Shown piece by piece: positions 22,142 through 37,500 of a stretch of 64,000 bases of DNA (within the stretch, counting starts at the first letter, position 1; each line of letters opens with the position of its first letter). This DNA comes from Cordylochernes scorpioides (taxonomy: Eukaryota > Arthropoda > Arachnida > Pseudoscorpiones > Chernetidae): positions 62,152,394-62,216,393 of the forward strand of contig CP092875.1 of assembly GCA_030710605.1 (NCBI GenBank), written 5' to 3'. The notes under the pieces were generated by a model that worked only from the letters and a program-made list of their open reading frames with translations, was not told the origin of the DNA and did no database searches. Made by a program: the position numbers and the translations under genes.

Positions 22142-25100
22142 CTTGGCTCTTAGATATAACCTGGGTTCCTGGAATGTCAAATGCCAACTTCTCGGATTGT
22201 TATACGATGTCCAAGACCGCAGGAAAAGATATAAGTCTCTTCTATACAATTTCCTTGTGTACTTGTGCCAGAGTAGTCTAGACACTTTGTACTTTATAAA
22301 AATTACCAAAAATGCACTATATTTCTATCATTAGAGTTTTTATAGATATTTAGGTCATTCTGAGTTTCAGGTTATTTTTTAATGTTTTTTGTAAATTATT
22401 TGAATATATCATAAAGTTTTATATTATCATTAGCAATATATATTTTTTTCAATAATAAATTATCTCTTTTAAAAATCTCGGCACAGTTATTGAATATTAT
22501 ATGCATTTTTTAAAGCTTCAATTGCGCCTCGACATCTAAAGGTTCGAGTATAATCTTTGTGCCCTTCGATTTCTTCTATACAAGCGCAGCATCCACTGCT
22601 GGACAATAAATTCTAGATCCATTTGATAAATTGATCAGGATTCTTCATTTATAAACCCTTTATTTATATAATTGGATTGAGGTATAATCAAGGCTCTAAG
22701 ATGCAATGAAACTCAAGTAGTTAAGTCAATTTATTGAGCGTATTATATAGGCGGTGAATTGTGGTGGAAAGATTATGAAATCATCTTTCTTGGTTTTTTA
22801 ATTGGAGTTGAACTTCAGCTTCTCTCTCTAATCCAGCCCTTGGTTCCGCCAATGTTCAGTATTCAAGACGCGCGCACACTGAATTTCGTATATTAGTATT
22901 TTCTATATATAAGTTGGGATAGTGCTCAAATATATTCTGCCTATATAATATATAAAAATATAACTTATATAAATATATATATCTATATTACGAAATAATA
23001 TTTTCTGCTGTTTTTGAATATTTTTAGAATTATTGATCATATGTTTGATACATGAATGTCCTTTGATATTGCTGTCGTGGGAATAATAAAATAAAATATC
23101 TTTGAATCACAAATTTATTTAATTGTGCTAATGAAAACATAATTAAGGAATAAATACCTGATTTGAGGCGTAAAAATAAAAAATAAAAGATTTATTTTAA
23201 TAATTTACAAACGGTTTTGGCCGGCCAACGGGAAACCAAAACAATAGGTTATATAAAGGGAAGTCGCGACATCTGGTGATAGAATTAACATAATATTTTA
23301 ATCTAAGAAATATAATTTAATAACATATATATAAGATAATTTTCATTCTTGCTTAAATCTTTTCATTTTCTATATATATATATCGTGTAATTGCTCTATG
23401 TTAAATGTCTGTATGCCAGGTTTATGAGCTAACTTTTATTCGAATCAATGTAAATTTGTTCAATAGATTACATTCATTCAAGTTCATGACATATCATCCA
23501 GTCTGTGTCGAGTCGAAGCACTTACATTTTTTATAATGATTATCACGGTACTAATATTTTTTTCTGCTCATTGATTATATCTTTTTGCCAGTAATTAGCA
23601 TGCGACATTCATTTATATTTATTTACCTGAAGCAAGTAAAGTAGGTAGAAGAAGGCACCATATCTGCTCCTGAATGGCCGAATGCAAGCTCAAATTTGCT
23701 AGTCAAGTATTGTAAATAAAATCTGAAGGGGAAAAAAATAGTCATTAAAATCGTAAATCAAAATATTTTTAATAAATACAAATCGCTGTTATCTGGTTTA
23801 ATTAAAATAAAAAATATGTTGAAGTATTGTAATTTATATAAATATGCATTTTCAATTCTAACTAAATTATCTTAGAAATAATTTATATTTATAATTTTAT
23901 TAAAAAATATAAAATATCATTCTTTTGGTTCTCTCTCTATCTCTGTAAGAGAGATTAGTTTTCTTCTACTATAAAACATTCTTAAACACAAGATTAGCTA
24001 TCATTTGTTTCAAAACTTTGCAGCACCAGTAATGTAACTATCACTACGAATAAATGTTATTGCCAAAGATAGACCAGTTGGTTTTTCTATGAGCCTATAT
24101 TCATATCAATTGAAAATATCATGCTTCAGTAGATACGGTTTGAAATAAATTGAATTAAAATAAATTTTATCATTGGAAGTCTGATATTTTCAATTTGATA
24201 TTGAAAAGAGGTATTATATATTTCATTGTACTATATCTGTTAGAAGTTTATATTTTAAATTTGTAATTTTCTTCTTTTTTAATTCATAGAAGCATTTTTC
24301 TGGCAGACATTCAACTTGTTATCATCATTATTTTTTTATTAATAATATTTTCTTAGATAGTTTACAAATCATTTTGCAAATGTGGTTTCTCTTTTGTTTT
24401 GTTGTGTTATTTTTAAGCGAAAAATATTTAGAAGTAAGGGGAATATTCAATTCAAGCATATGGAAACAACATAGATTCATTTTTAAAACAAAGCAAAATC
24501 ATAAGCTTATACAACTTTCACTTTTTCATACAATATCTTTGTCACTTTAACCTTTGGGTGAGGTGAAGCAGCTACAACTCTATATTCATCAATACATGAT
24601 TATTCTACATATTAAAAAAAGAAAATCATTGTTGATTGATTGTGGAAAGTGAGAAGTGTGGTTGTTGTTGTAATGTCCAAAGTGAAACGTGTAAATAAAT
24701 AAAGACAGAAGAATAATAAAAAAAAACAATTTTATTTGACCAATGTTAGTCTATATTTATTATATATCTAAAATTATATACATATGTACACAGTCAAAAT
24801 AATAAAATATCAATTAGTTGCTAATTTTTCTATTATATTTCATATATTCTTATTCAATTTTATGCCTTATTCAGTTCTATAATTATAAATGGTTTTTCTT
24901 CAGAGCGAATCTTTATAAAATATGCAGGCAAACTGTTCATAAGTATGTATGGCTCCTGTCTAAATATCACTAATCGACTTTTCTCTGTGTTACAACCCCA
25001 TTTGATGACACCTTTATCTTAGTTATGTAACAATTTCATTCTAATTTCGGAATAATATGAGAATATACTTTAATGTGGGTGCAGATTAACTATATATAAA

Positions 25101-26080
25101 TGGTAAAATATAGTGCAGGATAATATATATAAAATTATCTTATTTGAGACTTAGAAAACAATAAAGCTGATAATATCAGGGTAATTTCCAGTTAATCTCT
25201 AAATTTAGGCAACCACCTCTTCAACAGGTGATCTTGTATGGCTCACATTTATAAAATCGGCAACCTCGTGGATCACTAATTAAGTCAACCACCTCAAACA
25301 GATGATTTCGTTGTGAGCCATACAAATTGAAGACAATCTCAATGCTGATGAACTTGAGGGAACTTAAATTTCGATAACGTCTACGCAGAACATGCAGATT
25401 GCGGATGGACTTTTTATATAGTTGGTATCGTTATATTAAATATTTCTTAAGAGCAAATTTCAGTGGTAAAGGCAGACTGTAATGATTCCAATGATCTTAT
25501 ATCATATGATATGATCCGTTTATAATTAATCTTTCAATGATCACTAATTATTGTGAAAATTAGGTTGAAATTTAAAACATTCTTAAAGAGCAATGGATAA
25601 GTGGTTTTTTTTTAAAGAAATAACATAGTGTTATAGAGAATATACTTCATATTATATTGATTGAAATATTTGAAATAATTTTGATTATAGAGAATTCAAC
25701 TTAAAATATCCATTAATATTTTCAAAAAAAATTTACATACTGTTTCTATATTGGGTATATTTCTAACAAGCCTTCATGTACCCTTTATTACTCATGGTGT
25801 GAATTAGGTATTGTTTTTGGAATCTTTCAACCACTTCTTATATTTTATATAGATCCAATATATCGGTTATATAGTGCGTATAAACATATTTCAAAATATT
25901 AGTTTTTATTTTCTAATATTAAAGCTTTTAAAAGATGAATACAGCGCTCACAGCCATATAGAAATAATATTCTAATTGATTCACACATTCAGATTCAGAA
26001 TAAAACTATTACCACCTTACCTAATCGAATATATGATTAAAATCAACAATCAATATATAATATATATATATATTGTTCCA
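22142..26080. other. AT-rich intergenic spacer
   Basis: No gene is supported. There are TA microsatellites near 22,930-22,985 and 23,370. A small inverted repeat, TGTATGGCTCAC (25,235-25,246) with its complement (25,313-25,324), is accompanied by two 'caaccacctc' motifs. Everything else appears to be single-copy AT-rich DNA. Confidence 0.5.
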
Positions 26081-26086
26081 TTCAGT

Positions 26087-29000
26087 AACCCTCCGCCACC
26101 CCATATATCATGTATAGGGCAAATGACCCAGTTAACATAGGAATATATGTAGACCTGCTGTTTAGAAATATCTTTCAATATTCCTGCTGGGTCAAAATTT
26201 TTGAAAATAATTTCTATTTTATGTTAAGATTAGTTATTTTCCTAGAAATTCAGTTATATGAAGACAATGATCTTTGATGAAAAGAACTCTGAAAAGATAG
26301 TTTAAAATACAATTTATAAATTTCTAGAATTATTTTTTGTAGGGCAATCTTCGATTATAATTTATAATGTTCTTTCAATATTTATATAATATTGAATAAA
26401 AATTTCAAATTATTTTCATAGTTTCGAGACTTAGAGCAGATTGATTTTTTGATTTGAAAGATATTATTCTACAGTGTAATAATTTTCAAAATCTATTCTG
26501 AAGGGTTGTTTAATAGACATTTTCAATTAAATAATACAATTCCTATCGTAATTATTCAAATAAATTCCTTTTCTTTCCTGAGTGCTTCAAAACAGATTTC
26601 GAATCCATCAAATTAAAGATTCCATGTTCAATATAATAACCCTCCGCCACCCCCTATATCATGTATAGGGCAAATGACCCAGTTAGCATTTGAATATATA
26701 ACAGATCTGCTGTTCAGCAAGATCTTCAAATATCCTGGTTGGGCCAATACTTTTGAAAGAATTTTGTTTAAATACCAAATTCTGTTAGGAGAATTTGAAA
26801 TTTCTGAAATCGGTTAAAATACATTTTGATACGTACTAAATGGATATCCTCATGATGTTAACCTTTGAATTAACTTAAAATATTTATATGATTGATTTGC
26901 AACCATTTTTGATTAAAGTTCAATTGTACCAAAACAAAGATTTCTCAAAATAATTTGATTTCCAAAAAGACTTTTAGAACTTCTATGTTTAAGGCAGATT
27001 ATTCTTCTTTATTGTAAAGAGTTTTTTTTATAGTGCTAAATATTTCACAGAATTTTAAGGAAAATATCTCGGCTTATGTATGAAGAATATTTATAAATAA
27101 ATAGTAAATATAATAATAGATTCCAATTCTTGAAATTATATATTGAACCTTGATACTTCCAGATGTATTGTATGATATCAATTCTCACTTAATAAAATAT
27201 ATTGTCTCTGATTTAACAACCCTCTGATAATCCTTATTTCATAAAGAGGGCAAATGACCTAACTTAATAATGAAGACTGTTCAGAAAATTTTTCAAATAT
27301 TTGCGCTTGGTTGAAACTTTTAAAATAATTTTATTTAATATAAACCCCCCTAGGAAATTGGATGCTATTATTTTATAGTTTGATTATTTTATTAGATATA
27401 ATTTTTCTCCTGACACGAGTTGGAAATATTACTTCTATAATTCTTTAAAATATGTTCTGTGCAACATTTTATTTTATCTCTGATGTGAATTTTAAAATAA
27501 GGCCTCACAAAGCTAATTTGAATGTCTTTAAAATGAGTGCAAAGCTTCACTGTCCACAGAAGATAAATTTCTTAAATTTAAAGGTAGAACTTTCTGCATC
27601 ACTTGAATATACTACCACTAACTAAACTTTAAAAGGTTTTCTGCTTCAATGGCGATCACTTTTAAATATTCTGATTTAAATAATAATCATTTTATCAAAT
27701 ATATTTCGTAAACCTTTTAATATACTTCATCATTTTTATGCTTCATCAACTTATTCAGAAAGTTTACAGGCTTAAAAATATTCATTTGGTAAACCTATAT
27801 TTGCATATGTTTGTATTCACAAATCATCTACAAAAAATATACTTTAAAACTTCGATCGAATACAAAACTGTTGAAAATGATTATTGATATTATACTTAAG
27901 ATAATAATGGTACTAGAAACCTTTTGTCAAATATTAATTATTCTAAATTCTTTCCATTTATAAAGCGTTCAAAGGTGTTTGGCTGAATCAAACGAATTTT
28001 ACATAACACATTTACCTCTATAGACTATTTCCTGATGTAATAACCATGAAACGATATATGAATATTAAGAATATTTTTAAAGAAACATTTTTTGGAACAT
28101 TCACGCCTAACATTATCTTATCATTTGAGCATGCTAAACGATATAAATTTCTATTTCTTGCCAGAATTGAATATTCAATTTTTTTAACCTATAACACATC
28201 AAGTGCCTTAACGTTCTCTCTTTATGAATTTGAATAAATTTAATATATTATCCTGGAGGTTTATCAAATATATTATAACTTAATATCTATGAATATGTTG
28301 TTTCAGTCCAGTAACCCTCCGCCACCCCCTATATCTTGTATAGGGCAAAGACCCAATTAGGTTTGGAATATATGATAGATTTGCCTTCAGCAATATCTTT
28401 GAATATTCCGGTAGGCCAAAAAACTTTTAAAACGAATTTTGACACTATCAAACTCTGATGTTATGATTTAGTATCACTATATAAATTCAGTTGAATAATG
28501 ATTTCAAACTTTATTAAAAAGGTGTCTACAGATATTTTTGAATTCAATATAATATCATTGAATATATTTGAGAAACAATTATCGGCCTAATTTATAATGC
28601 TCGTTTAATATATTATTCAGAAAATGTTTATTCATTTCGTAAATCATTTCATAGGTTTGAGGCTTACAGCATAATTTCATTTATTTTAGAGATATGCTAC
28701 TATATATACCCTGTTATAATTTATAAAATCTATTTTAAAGGTTATTCAATAAACGTTACTCAAATAGTTAAAACATTTCTTATAGTTATGATTCAAATAC
28801 TATTATTTTCTTCCTGAGTGCTTCTGAATAGATTTATAAAAACGCCAATATTCAGTAAATTGAAGATAGTATCCTAAATTGAGTAACCCTCCGCCACCCC
28901 CTATATCATGTATAGGGCCAATGATCCAGCTTGCATTTGAATATGTATCTTAGATCTGCTGTTAAGCACTATCATATAATATTCATGCTGGGTCATCACT

Positions 29001-30850
29001 TTTTAAAATAATTTTGTATACTATTAAACTTTCTGATGGGGTATTATTGTTTCATAAATTTAGACTCAAATAAAAAACTCGTCAATAACACGTCCTATAA
29101 TATATTAGTTGAATTCAATTATATTCTTTTGAAATATTTTCGCAACCATTTTGATAGAATTTAAATGGCATCAATAGCATTTTGAATCTAGACATTTTTA
29201 ATTATTTGAATGATTTTGATATCTTCATGGGTTATGACAGTAAATTCTATTATATTTAGAGAGTGATTTCTTTATTAAAAATTCTGAAAAGATAGAGCCA
29301 ACTTATATTGTAGGAGCAATTTTTAAAATTATTTTATAAATACATAAATCCACTTTTATATTTTCAATTGATTTCAAACATCTAGATATGTTTAAAGATA
29401 TCATTTTTCAGTAATATGAAGATTTCGTTCTAATCCATCAAATTGCGTCAATCCCTATTTATTGAAAACAAATTGACACGCACATACCTTTATATTTAAC
29501 AGATCTGAGGCATAGAATTTTCTTAAATATTCAGGTTATATCAAGACTCTTGTTATGGATTTGATACGATAAAATTTCAATAATAAAATCCAGGCGTTCT
29601 TAACTTTTTGAAAAAAATATTTTTACTTTCCTGTTATAGGATCTAACCGTATTTATTTATTCCTAAATTTCATCTTTAAATAGTATATCCTGAGTATGTT
29701 TGATATAAGTGAAATCTACCTTTTTAAATAGTGCTGCCCGCTGATATGATTTACTGCCCAAAGTTACTCACAAATTTTAATGTTAATAGCAAATTTATAT
29801 TATATAGCATTTGAATTTTAGAATAGACATGACTCATAATATAAATTATCTTTGCGTTCTATGAAAGTATTTAAAATATATTCATATGAATCGAATATTT
29901 GCGAATATTTTTCACCTTTGACTCACTTCAATCATACTTTTCGAAATTATGTATTTATTGGTCGCAAATTTCGAATTAATTTTTGCACAAAAGGAATTCA
30001 TCCTTTCCTAATTTTAATTTGAACATTTATGTTCTAAGTTAATACACTTGGCAAAATGTTGGCGATTATGCTTGTGAATTTTCCAATTTCAAATTTCATC
30101 TACAAAATATTGTGTGTTATACTATTTTTACAGTTTAGGTGACATCTGTTTTGACTTAAGCCATATAAAGTTAAATAAATTGTAACAAACGATTGAACTA
30201 ATTTAACCTGATCACTTTCAGAATTTTTCTTCACTTTTAAAATTTCGAAATGTATGACAAATACTTTTGTCGCATTTAACCATTAACCGTGCTTTTTATA
30301 AAACTTGTTAATACTTAAGAGTTATGATTGATATTCTTTTTCAGGTTATAGGATTGTTGCTATCGAAGTTGTTGCTGAGTTTTCCTTTGAGAATTTTCAG
30401 TAATATGGGCATTAACAATTTTTCAGTGAAGCAGCTTTACATTGTTTATCCATGGATGAAATATTTAATCAAAGTCATATTATTTAACATTATATGCATA
30501 TACCTATTCTCAACTGTGAAAATCATAATGCATTAAATATATACGCTGTTCCTATATTCGCGGTTATAATTTATATAAACTATTTTGAAAATTTGTTCAA
30601 TAGATATTACTCTAATAGATAATCATTTTTTCTAATGATTATTCAAATATATTATATTCCTCCTGAGTGCTTATGAACAGATTTAGAAAAACGTCTATTT
30701 TCAGTGAATTGAAGATGTATCTTCAATTGAGTAACCCTCCGCCACCCCCTATATCATGTATAGGGCCAATGATCCAGCTTGCATTTGAATATATAAGATC
30801 TGCTGTTCAGCACTATCTTCTGATATTCATGCTGGGTCATTACTTTTGAA
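26087..30850. repeat. Array of ~570-bp AT-rich repeats with a conserved GC box
   Basis: A 33-bp box starting AACCCTCCGCCACCCC lies at 26,087, 26,638, 28,313, 28,885 and 30,733, with a degraded form at 27,218. Spacing is 551, 580, 1,095, 572 and 1,848 bases, close to multiples of one unit. The box includes the palindrome CCCTATA-N5-TATAGGG. About 60-70 bases further on, GACCCAG...CTGGGTC encloses AGATCTGCTGTTCAGCA, so each unit can fold into two stems. Sequence between boxes diverges strongly while the boxes stay nearly identical. Degenerate boxless units lie near 29,450 and 31,290. No coding is seen. Confidence 0.8.
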
Positions 30851-31544
30851 AAGAATTTTGTATACTATTACATTCTCTGATGGTAATAATTACTATTTCA
30901 TAAATTTAGAATCAAATGAAAGACTTCACTATTGCCAAACTGTCCTTTAAAATATAATTATAATTGATTAATTTCTTTTGGAATATTTACGCAGACGTTT
31001 TGATAAAATTTATAAGGAATCAATAGATATTTGAACTTAGACATATCAATTCTTTAAATGGCTTTACATCTTCAATGCTTATGGTAGTTTATTCTGTTTT
31101 ATTTAGGGAGTAATTCCTTTATTCAAAATTTTCTAAAAAGATAGAGCCTGTTTATATTGAAAGATATATTCTTATAATTATATTCATAAATGTGTTTATA
31201 TTATTATTATATTTTCAAATAAATTTAAAAATTAGGATATGTTTTAAGATATGCATTATGATTTATTTGAAGAATTTATCCCAATCCATGAAATTCCACT
31301 TCCACCAATCCTCATATTTATTGAAGCCAAATTGTCACGCTAATACTTAGATATTTACAAACCAGAGGTATAAAATTTTCTTAAATATTCAGGTTAGATC
31401 AAGACTATCTTTTTAATTTGCTTTAATAAAATTGCTATAGCAAAATCTAGGCATTCATAACTCTTTGAAAATTTATTTTTATTTTCTTGATATATGATAT
31501 ATAGGTATCTATTTATTCCAAAATTTCCTACTTAAAATGTCTAT
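29690..31544. repeat. ~1.85-kb higher-order repeat next to copy 2
   Basis: 29,690-30,540 matches the start of copy 2 (31,545-32,520) and base 1 onward. The GC-box unit at 28,885 matches the one at 30,733. Both pairs are about 1,850 bases apart, which indicates duplication of a larger unit made of one GC-box repeat plus its neighbours. Confidence 0.6.
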
Positions 31545-34500
31545 CCTAAGTATATTTAATATAAGTGATATGTACCTTTTCAAATAATGCAGCCCACTTA
31601 TAAAATTTACTGCCCAAAGTTATGCACATATTTCAATGTTAATAACAAATCACTATTATATAGAATTTTCATATTAGAATAGACATGGCCCATAATGTAA
31701 ATTATCTTTGCGCTCTCTCTCTCTTTCTGAAAGATTTTGATATATTCCGATGAATCATTCAACATTTTGCCAAACCTTTTCACTTTTATTCCTCAATCAT
31801 ACTTTTTAAAATTATGAATTTATTAGTCGCGAATTTCAATATATTGTCTCGCACAAAAGGAATTCATCCTTTGCTATTTTCAATTTGAAAATATTTCTTC
31901 TAGGTCAATACCTTTACTATAAATTGTGGCGATTATGTTTGTGAATTTTTCCTATTTGAAAATTTATTCTACAAATTATTTTGGTTAGACTATTAGTACA
32001 GTTTAGGTGACATATCTGTTTTGAATTAAGCCATAAAATGTTTAAACAATTGTAATAAATGATTGAACCATTGTAATTTCATCAAATTGAGTTTTTATTC
32101 ACTTTTAAATCTTTCAAAATATATGACAAATATTTCTGTCGTTGCAAACTGTAAATCCGCATTTAGAGAATAAATTTATAACCATTATTATAAATCCTGG
32201 AAAAAGCTAAACTTGAGAATTTTATGATCGTTATTATTTTACGGACTATAGGATTTTTGTTATTGATTTTTGTTGTTCTATATTGATTGGTCTGAGTTTT
32301 ACGTTCAGAATTTTTAAAGGTTTTACTTATAATTTATAAACAATAGAGCTTGGCAGTTCTATTAAATTTTGTCAAATCAGATTGTTATTCCGGTAATCTC
32401 TGATATAAAGGCATTTATTGAAATGACATTAAGAATTTTTCAGTGAAGCAGTTTTATTTTGCGTAGTCTGATATATATGGAATATTTAATCAAAGTCATT
32501 ATTTAACAATATATTTATTTTTACAAATTTTCAACACTATCATCATATTACATGGAAATCTTATCTTTCCGGGAATAAGAAGCCACATTTTATACAAATT
32601 CCATTTGAACAGTTCATTAAATTCTTAAATTTCTTCAGATGTTCAATTTCAAAGAGTTGGTCTCAGTCGATATGGTGAATTCAGTCGATTAAATTTTTCT
32701 TTTAAAATGTTAAGAACTCCATTACTTTCGCTATTCAAATTTATACGTTAACGAATTTATTTAAACAAGGAACTCAAAACGAATTTAAAATGAACTATCA
32801 ATAAGTGCAAGAATCATCAAATTTGGTCTCCGAACTATGAGATATTGTTTTAAACGAGAATTTCTGCAACTGTTCTTTACTGTAAGTATACGTCTACATT
32901 AGTCTATTGAATTGATATAATGAGAAATACCTATTTATCTCCCAATATTGATGTCATTTATGAATTTAAAGATTGAAACTATTGAATAATCAAGATTTTC
33001 AATTCGAAAGTTCTCGCTAAAAAGGGGGTTCAATTTCTACTTTATATGTGTTGATTTTGAAAACAAAATTTGGCGAGTCTCAATATTATATGCCAATTAG
33101 GCTCTTGAATAAATTATAATTCATTCAGTCTGTTCATGAAAATTTTAATATATATTCTTAACTTTCTTTCAGTTTTCCGATAATTGTAAATACAAATGAA
33201 TGAGCCTGATTTGTAAAACTCTCTTAATAAGAATAATTTGAGGTTATGCAGGCAAATATAATAACGTTGTACTATCCTCTCAAAATTTGAAGCATTTCAC
33301 ATTGCATGGTTCAAAGGATTCCCAGAGAATATAGGGGTTGAAATAACTATTATTTTCTTCAATTTGGTATTCAAGGGTGTTAAAATATTAGTGTAATTTG
33401 GTTTCGACTCATAGTTTCTGTGACTCTCTAGTTTTTTTATTTACCAATGCAATATAACCTAGCAATCAATCAATTATTTTCATTAAGCATAATTTCATAT
33501 TAAATCACAATGAATTGAGACAGCCCTTCAATAAATGGTTATTTTATATGAAGCATTTAGTTTACAACCTGTATACATTGTTATTTTAAACTATTCAATG
33601 TTGATTCATTCAACAAAGGAAATTTCTCTTGATAACTCTTCTGAGATGGATGTATGTGATGGATTATTCTGTGAGATGGATTTATATAAGCTGAAATTTC
33701 TTTGTAATCAAACCTTCACAACGAAATTTTACCTTGTAACGCCTATCTTAATTCTGAAAATAATTCAGACAATTAGCAAGAATTTTTTATTAACATGCTA
33801 GGTCAATTTCTAACACACAATGATATAAGTATCTGCAAAATATGATTTTGGAAATATTATTTTGAGGATTTTAAAAATTAATTTATATCTGAAAAGAAGC
33901 ACATAAATTGGTTCTGTTGTCTATGAAATATGTCGGAAGCCTATATCGACTCAGAGGAAATAAAATTTGACAATATGGGGATTGAGTGCAAATTTTTTGA
34001 AGTTTCTCATATTGTGAAATTAATGTATATATGTAACCTAATTACAGATTTACCCAGGATTATGCTATTCAGTCTGGTTGACAATAATTTGTTGCAAATA
34101 CCCAGTTTGACAGAGATATATATACAAAGAAGTTCTTATAATTTAGATCTTGTCGGTAAATGGAATTTCCTTCAAAAAATATGTTCAAATCATTGTGAAT
34201 ACAGGTTTGTGAATACTAATGATCATTCAATTCAACCAATTTGATATCATACTACATGAATTACCAAGCCGAGGTATATCATGAAACTGCCATTATGCAA
34301 TTTTGATCATAATACTGAATGGTCAGCAAATATATTTCGATAAAAATAATTTACTCTCAATATACTTCGGAGAAATAGAATTTTCACGATGTTTCTATTA
34401 TCCTAGATTTTTAAGATATATTTTGAAAGGGCTTTAAACCTTGTATTTGTAATGCCTTATATGACTATTAATCTCTCTAATCAGATTTTCAAATCAGAAA

Positions 34501-37500
34501 TAGTTAACTTATTAGCGCTAATTTATATAATTCATACATTATTGTCCATAGTTATTATACCAATATCGTTCGATTTTGGCTTACCTCTTGTAATTTCTTT
34601 AACTTTCTCGAATATTCATTTTTCAATGCTCTTATCTGTCAATGTATCTGTCATTAGTTCTGTTCATTAAATGACATTTCTGTTGAGTAATAATTTTTCT
34701 ATAGGATTTTAAATGCTGGTCTGTTTAGAATGTGATGAAGAATGCAAACTACAACCTATACAAATTTTAAATTCGAACCATATCAACAATATTCAGACTA
34801 AGGTTTAAACATTTCTTTATTCTCTTTTCTATTATTCATTCTCTCGTAAAAATAATTTCAGTCAGAAACTATACTGGGTATACTGACGAATTTGCTTTTC
34901 CTTTTTACAAAAAGTCTTGAATTTTTTATTTTTGAATACTAAAGCTAAATGGGTTAAACAGGTTTGCTGTTATTAAGTATATGTGATTAGAAATTGCTGT
35001 CCATTGTTTTTCTGGTTAGTAAAGAACTTTTAGTTATGATGAAATGTCTGTGAAACATGCTCAAATATTTGCTGGGTAAAGTCTTAAAACCGTTTCATAT
35101 TATCGTCAAAATTTTTATAACGTTGGAATTTATCATTCTTCATAGACGATCCAACCCATAGAAAGAGGGGAATTTATAATATTCGTAAAAAATTTGAAGG
35201 AAACTTTGTCTAAGATTTTTCAGCTAAAAATATCAAGATTCTGCCATCAGCAAATTTCGAAAATGAAATCAAAGGATCATCTCATTCTCAAATATGTATT
35301 CAGAATATTCTAATCTTTTGGTAGAAATTGATATGTCCATATCTATTAGGTTATTGAGGTTTTGTAGATAAAATACTATTTTATAGGAAGAATCTCAAAG
35401 ATGATCTATTTAATAGATTTATATCTTTGTTAAAATGCGCTGTACAATCTAGCTGTGAGAATTTATATTATAACATACTCTCTGAATTTACAGAAATTAC
35501 TGATTTCTTATGAAGGATGCGATCAATTATTATTTTAATATGGTATATTGGTTTGTAATTCTCAAAGTTTATAACGATTTATATATCAGAAATTTCATTT
35601 TCCTATTAGCTAACTTTGCAACGCATAAAGATCTTATAATGAACCTCTTAGAAATGATAAAATATTTATTCCCATAAAATACGCAGCTCTTAATTATGTC
35701 AATATAAATATTTTGCAATAATCGACAATATTCAGGAAAGACTTTGAAAATAATTTTCCCAAGATTGGTGAATCAATTTACTTAAATATCTACACAATTC
35801 CCGAATATTCCTGTATGAAAATTTCAACCACCAAATATATAAAATCCTAGTGGCTTAGCCAGGTTCTTTAATTTTCGTACTTGATCGTCAAACCCTGTTG
35901 CTCATATCCAGTTTTATATTTTTATTGATAAAAAAAAAAAAACTCAGTCTTATATTTATCTGAAGATAAGAATTTCCTCTTGCGTTAAGAACCATTCCAA
36001 AATATTTGACAAACCTATTTCTCTACAATGGTTGGGCAAGGTATGAAAATAATTTTGTGTTTATAATTCCTTCAATATTTTGTATATTGTTTAACTAGGC
36101 GATTGAATTCTCAAAATAATGAATCTATTGATTTATTTATTAATACATGAATTATCATATCTTAGTTTACAGATGATTAGCAATTATCTGAGCCACAATC
36201 ATCCTAAAATAAACGATTAAAATATTTTCAGGTTTCTGTAAGATAATTTAAGAATGAGACCTAAGAGACCCGCCTTTGATCATTTCATTTTGACGTATTA
36301 TCCGCGCGCTCTACAAAAAACTTTATAAGATAATTTAATCTAGCCATATTATTAGATATCGCGCATTTCAGAATTTAATCCAGCAAAAATAACCATTATG
36401 AATAGGCGGTTATTGCAATTTAAAAGAACTATCACTAGTTCTGTTGGGTTCATCCAACATTTTACGAAATATTTGTCTTTTAATTCAACTTCTCAAAATC
36501 ATGATTGCTAGGTGGATCAGGTTTGTTTAATAGGTTTATATCTTATATTTAGAATTTGTGAATATTCTTATAATGTCACTTTTAGAACACGGCCCGTAAA
36601 TATATATAAAAAAATACTATTTATCGAATCAACTTCACAGAGAATGAATGAGATATTGTGATATTACGTTGAACGTTGTGCCTTCTTACAGAATTTACAA
36701 TCGAGAAATTTTTATTAATTTCAACATGCTCTAACTCTGATGTAAACCCATATTCAAAATTCAGGAAATGAGTACTCTTCATAATATTGTTTTCTAAGAT
36801 AGTATCAATTACTTAAAGGTTCTTGTAGTGGTCGCATCTTTTCAGTGTGAAATCTTTGAAATTTCGACCTATATATTACTCAAATACATATAGAGATTTA
36901 TGAATTTTGCCTTCTCCTTTTCACGACATTCATCAGATTTATAAATGGAGTCCATATTAAATCATGATATGTAATTCACTACCTTAACTTGCATTATTAG
37001 AAGAATTTGTATTTTCACTGAAAATAAACTATATAATTTAAAAAGCATCGCATTTTAATGAAAACCTATTTTAACAAATTCATTATTATATAGGGTTGTT
37101 GATTATTCGTAAATAATTTATTAATGATTTGATTGTATCGTTCTGTTGTACGAGTTCAGCCCCTTTATCGAGGCTGAAATGGATGTTTTTATGTTCCCTT
37201 CGAGAAAATCTTTCTAGACAAAGCCAATCCATGCGTCATCTGTGCTGGAATTTCACAATTCTGCCATCAGATAATTTAGAAAATGAAATCAAAGGATCAT
37301 TTCTCTCTAAAATATGTATTCAGAAGATTCCAATATTCAGGTAGAAATTGATACGCCCGTGTCTATTAAGGTTATTAAGATTTAGTTAGATAAAATACTA
37401 TTTTATATGAAGAATTTATTACAAGTTATCTGTTTGATCGCGTGAGGCGAGCTATTTAAATCTTTGTCAAAATGCGTTTGTACAACCCAACTCTTTTGTA

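Noticed and set aside
26087..30850. CRISPR-like regular spacing of short conserved boxes
   Set aside because: Spacing is ~570 bp of homologous, diverging sequence rather than unique short spacers, and the DNA is eukaryotic. It is a satellite-type array.
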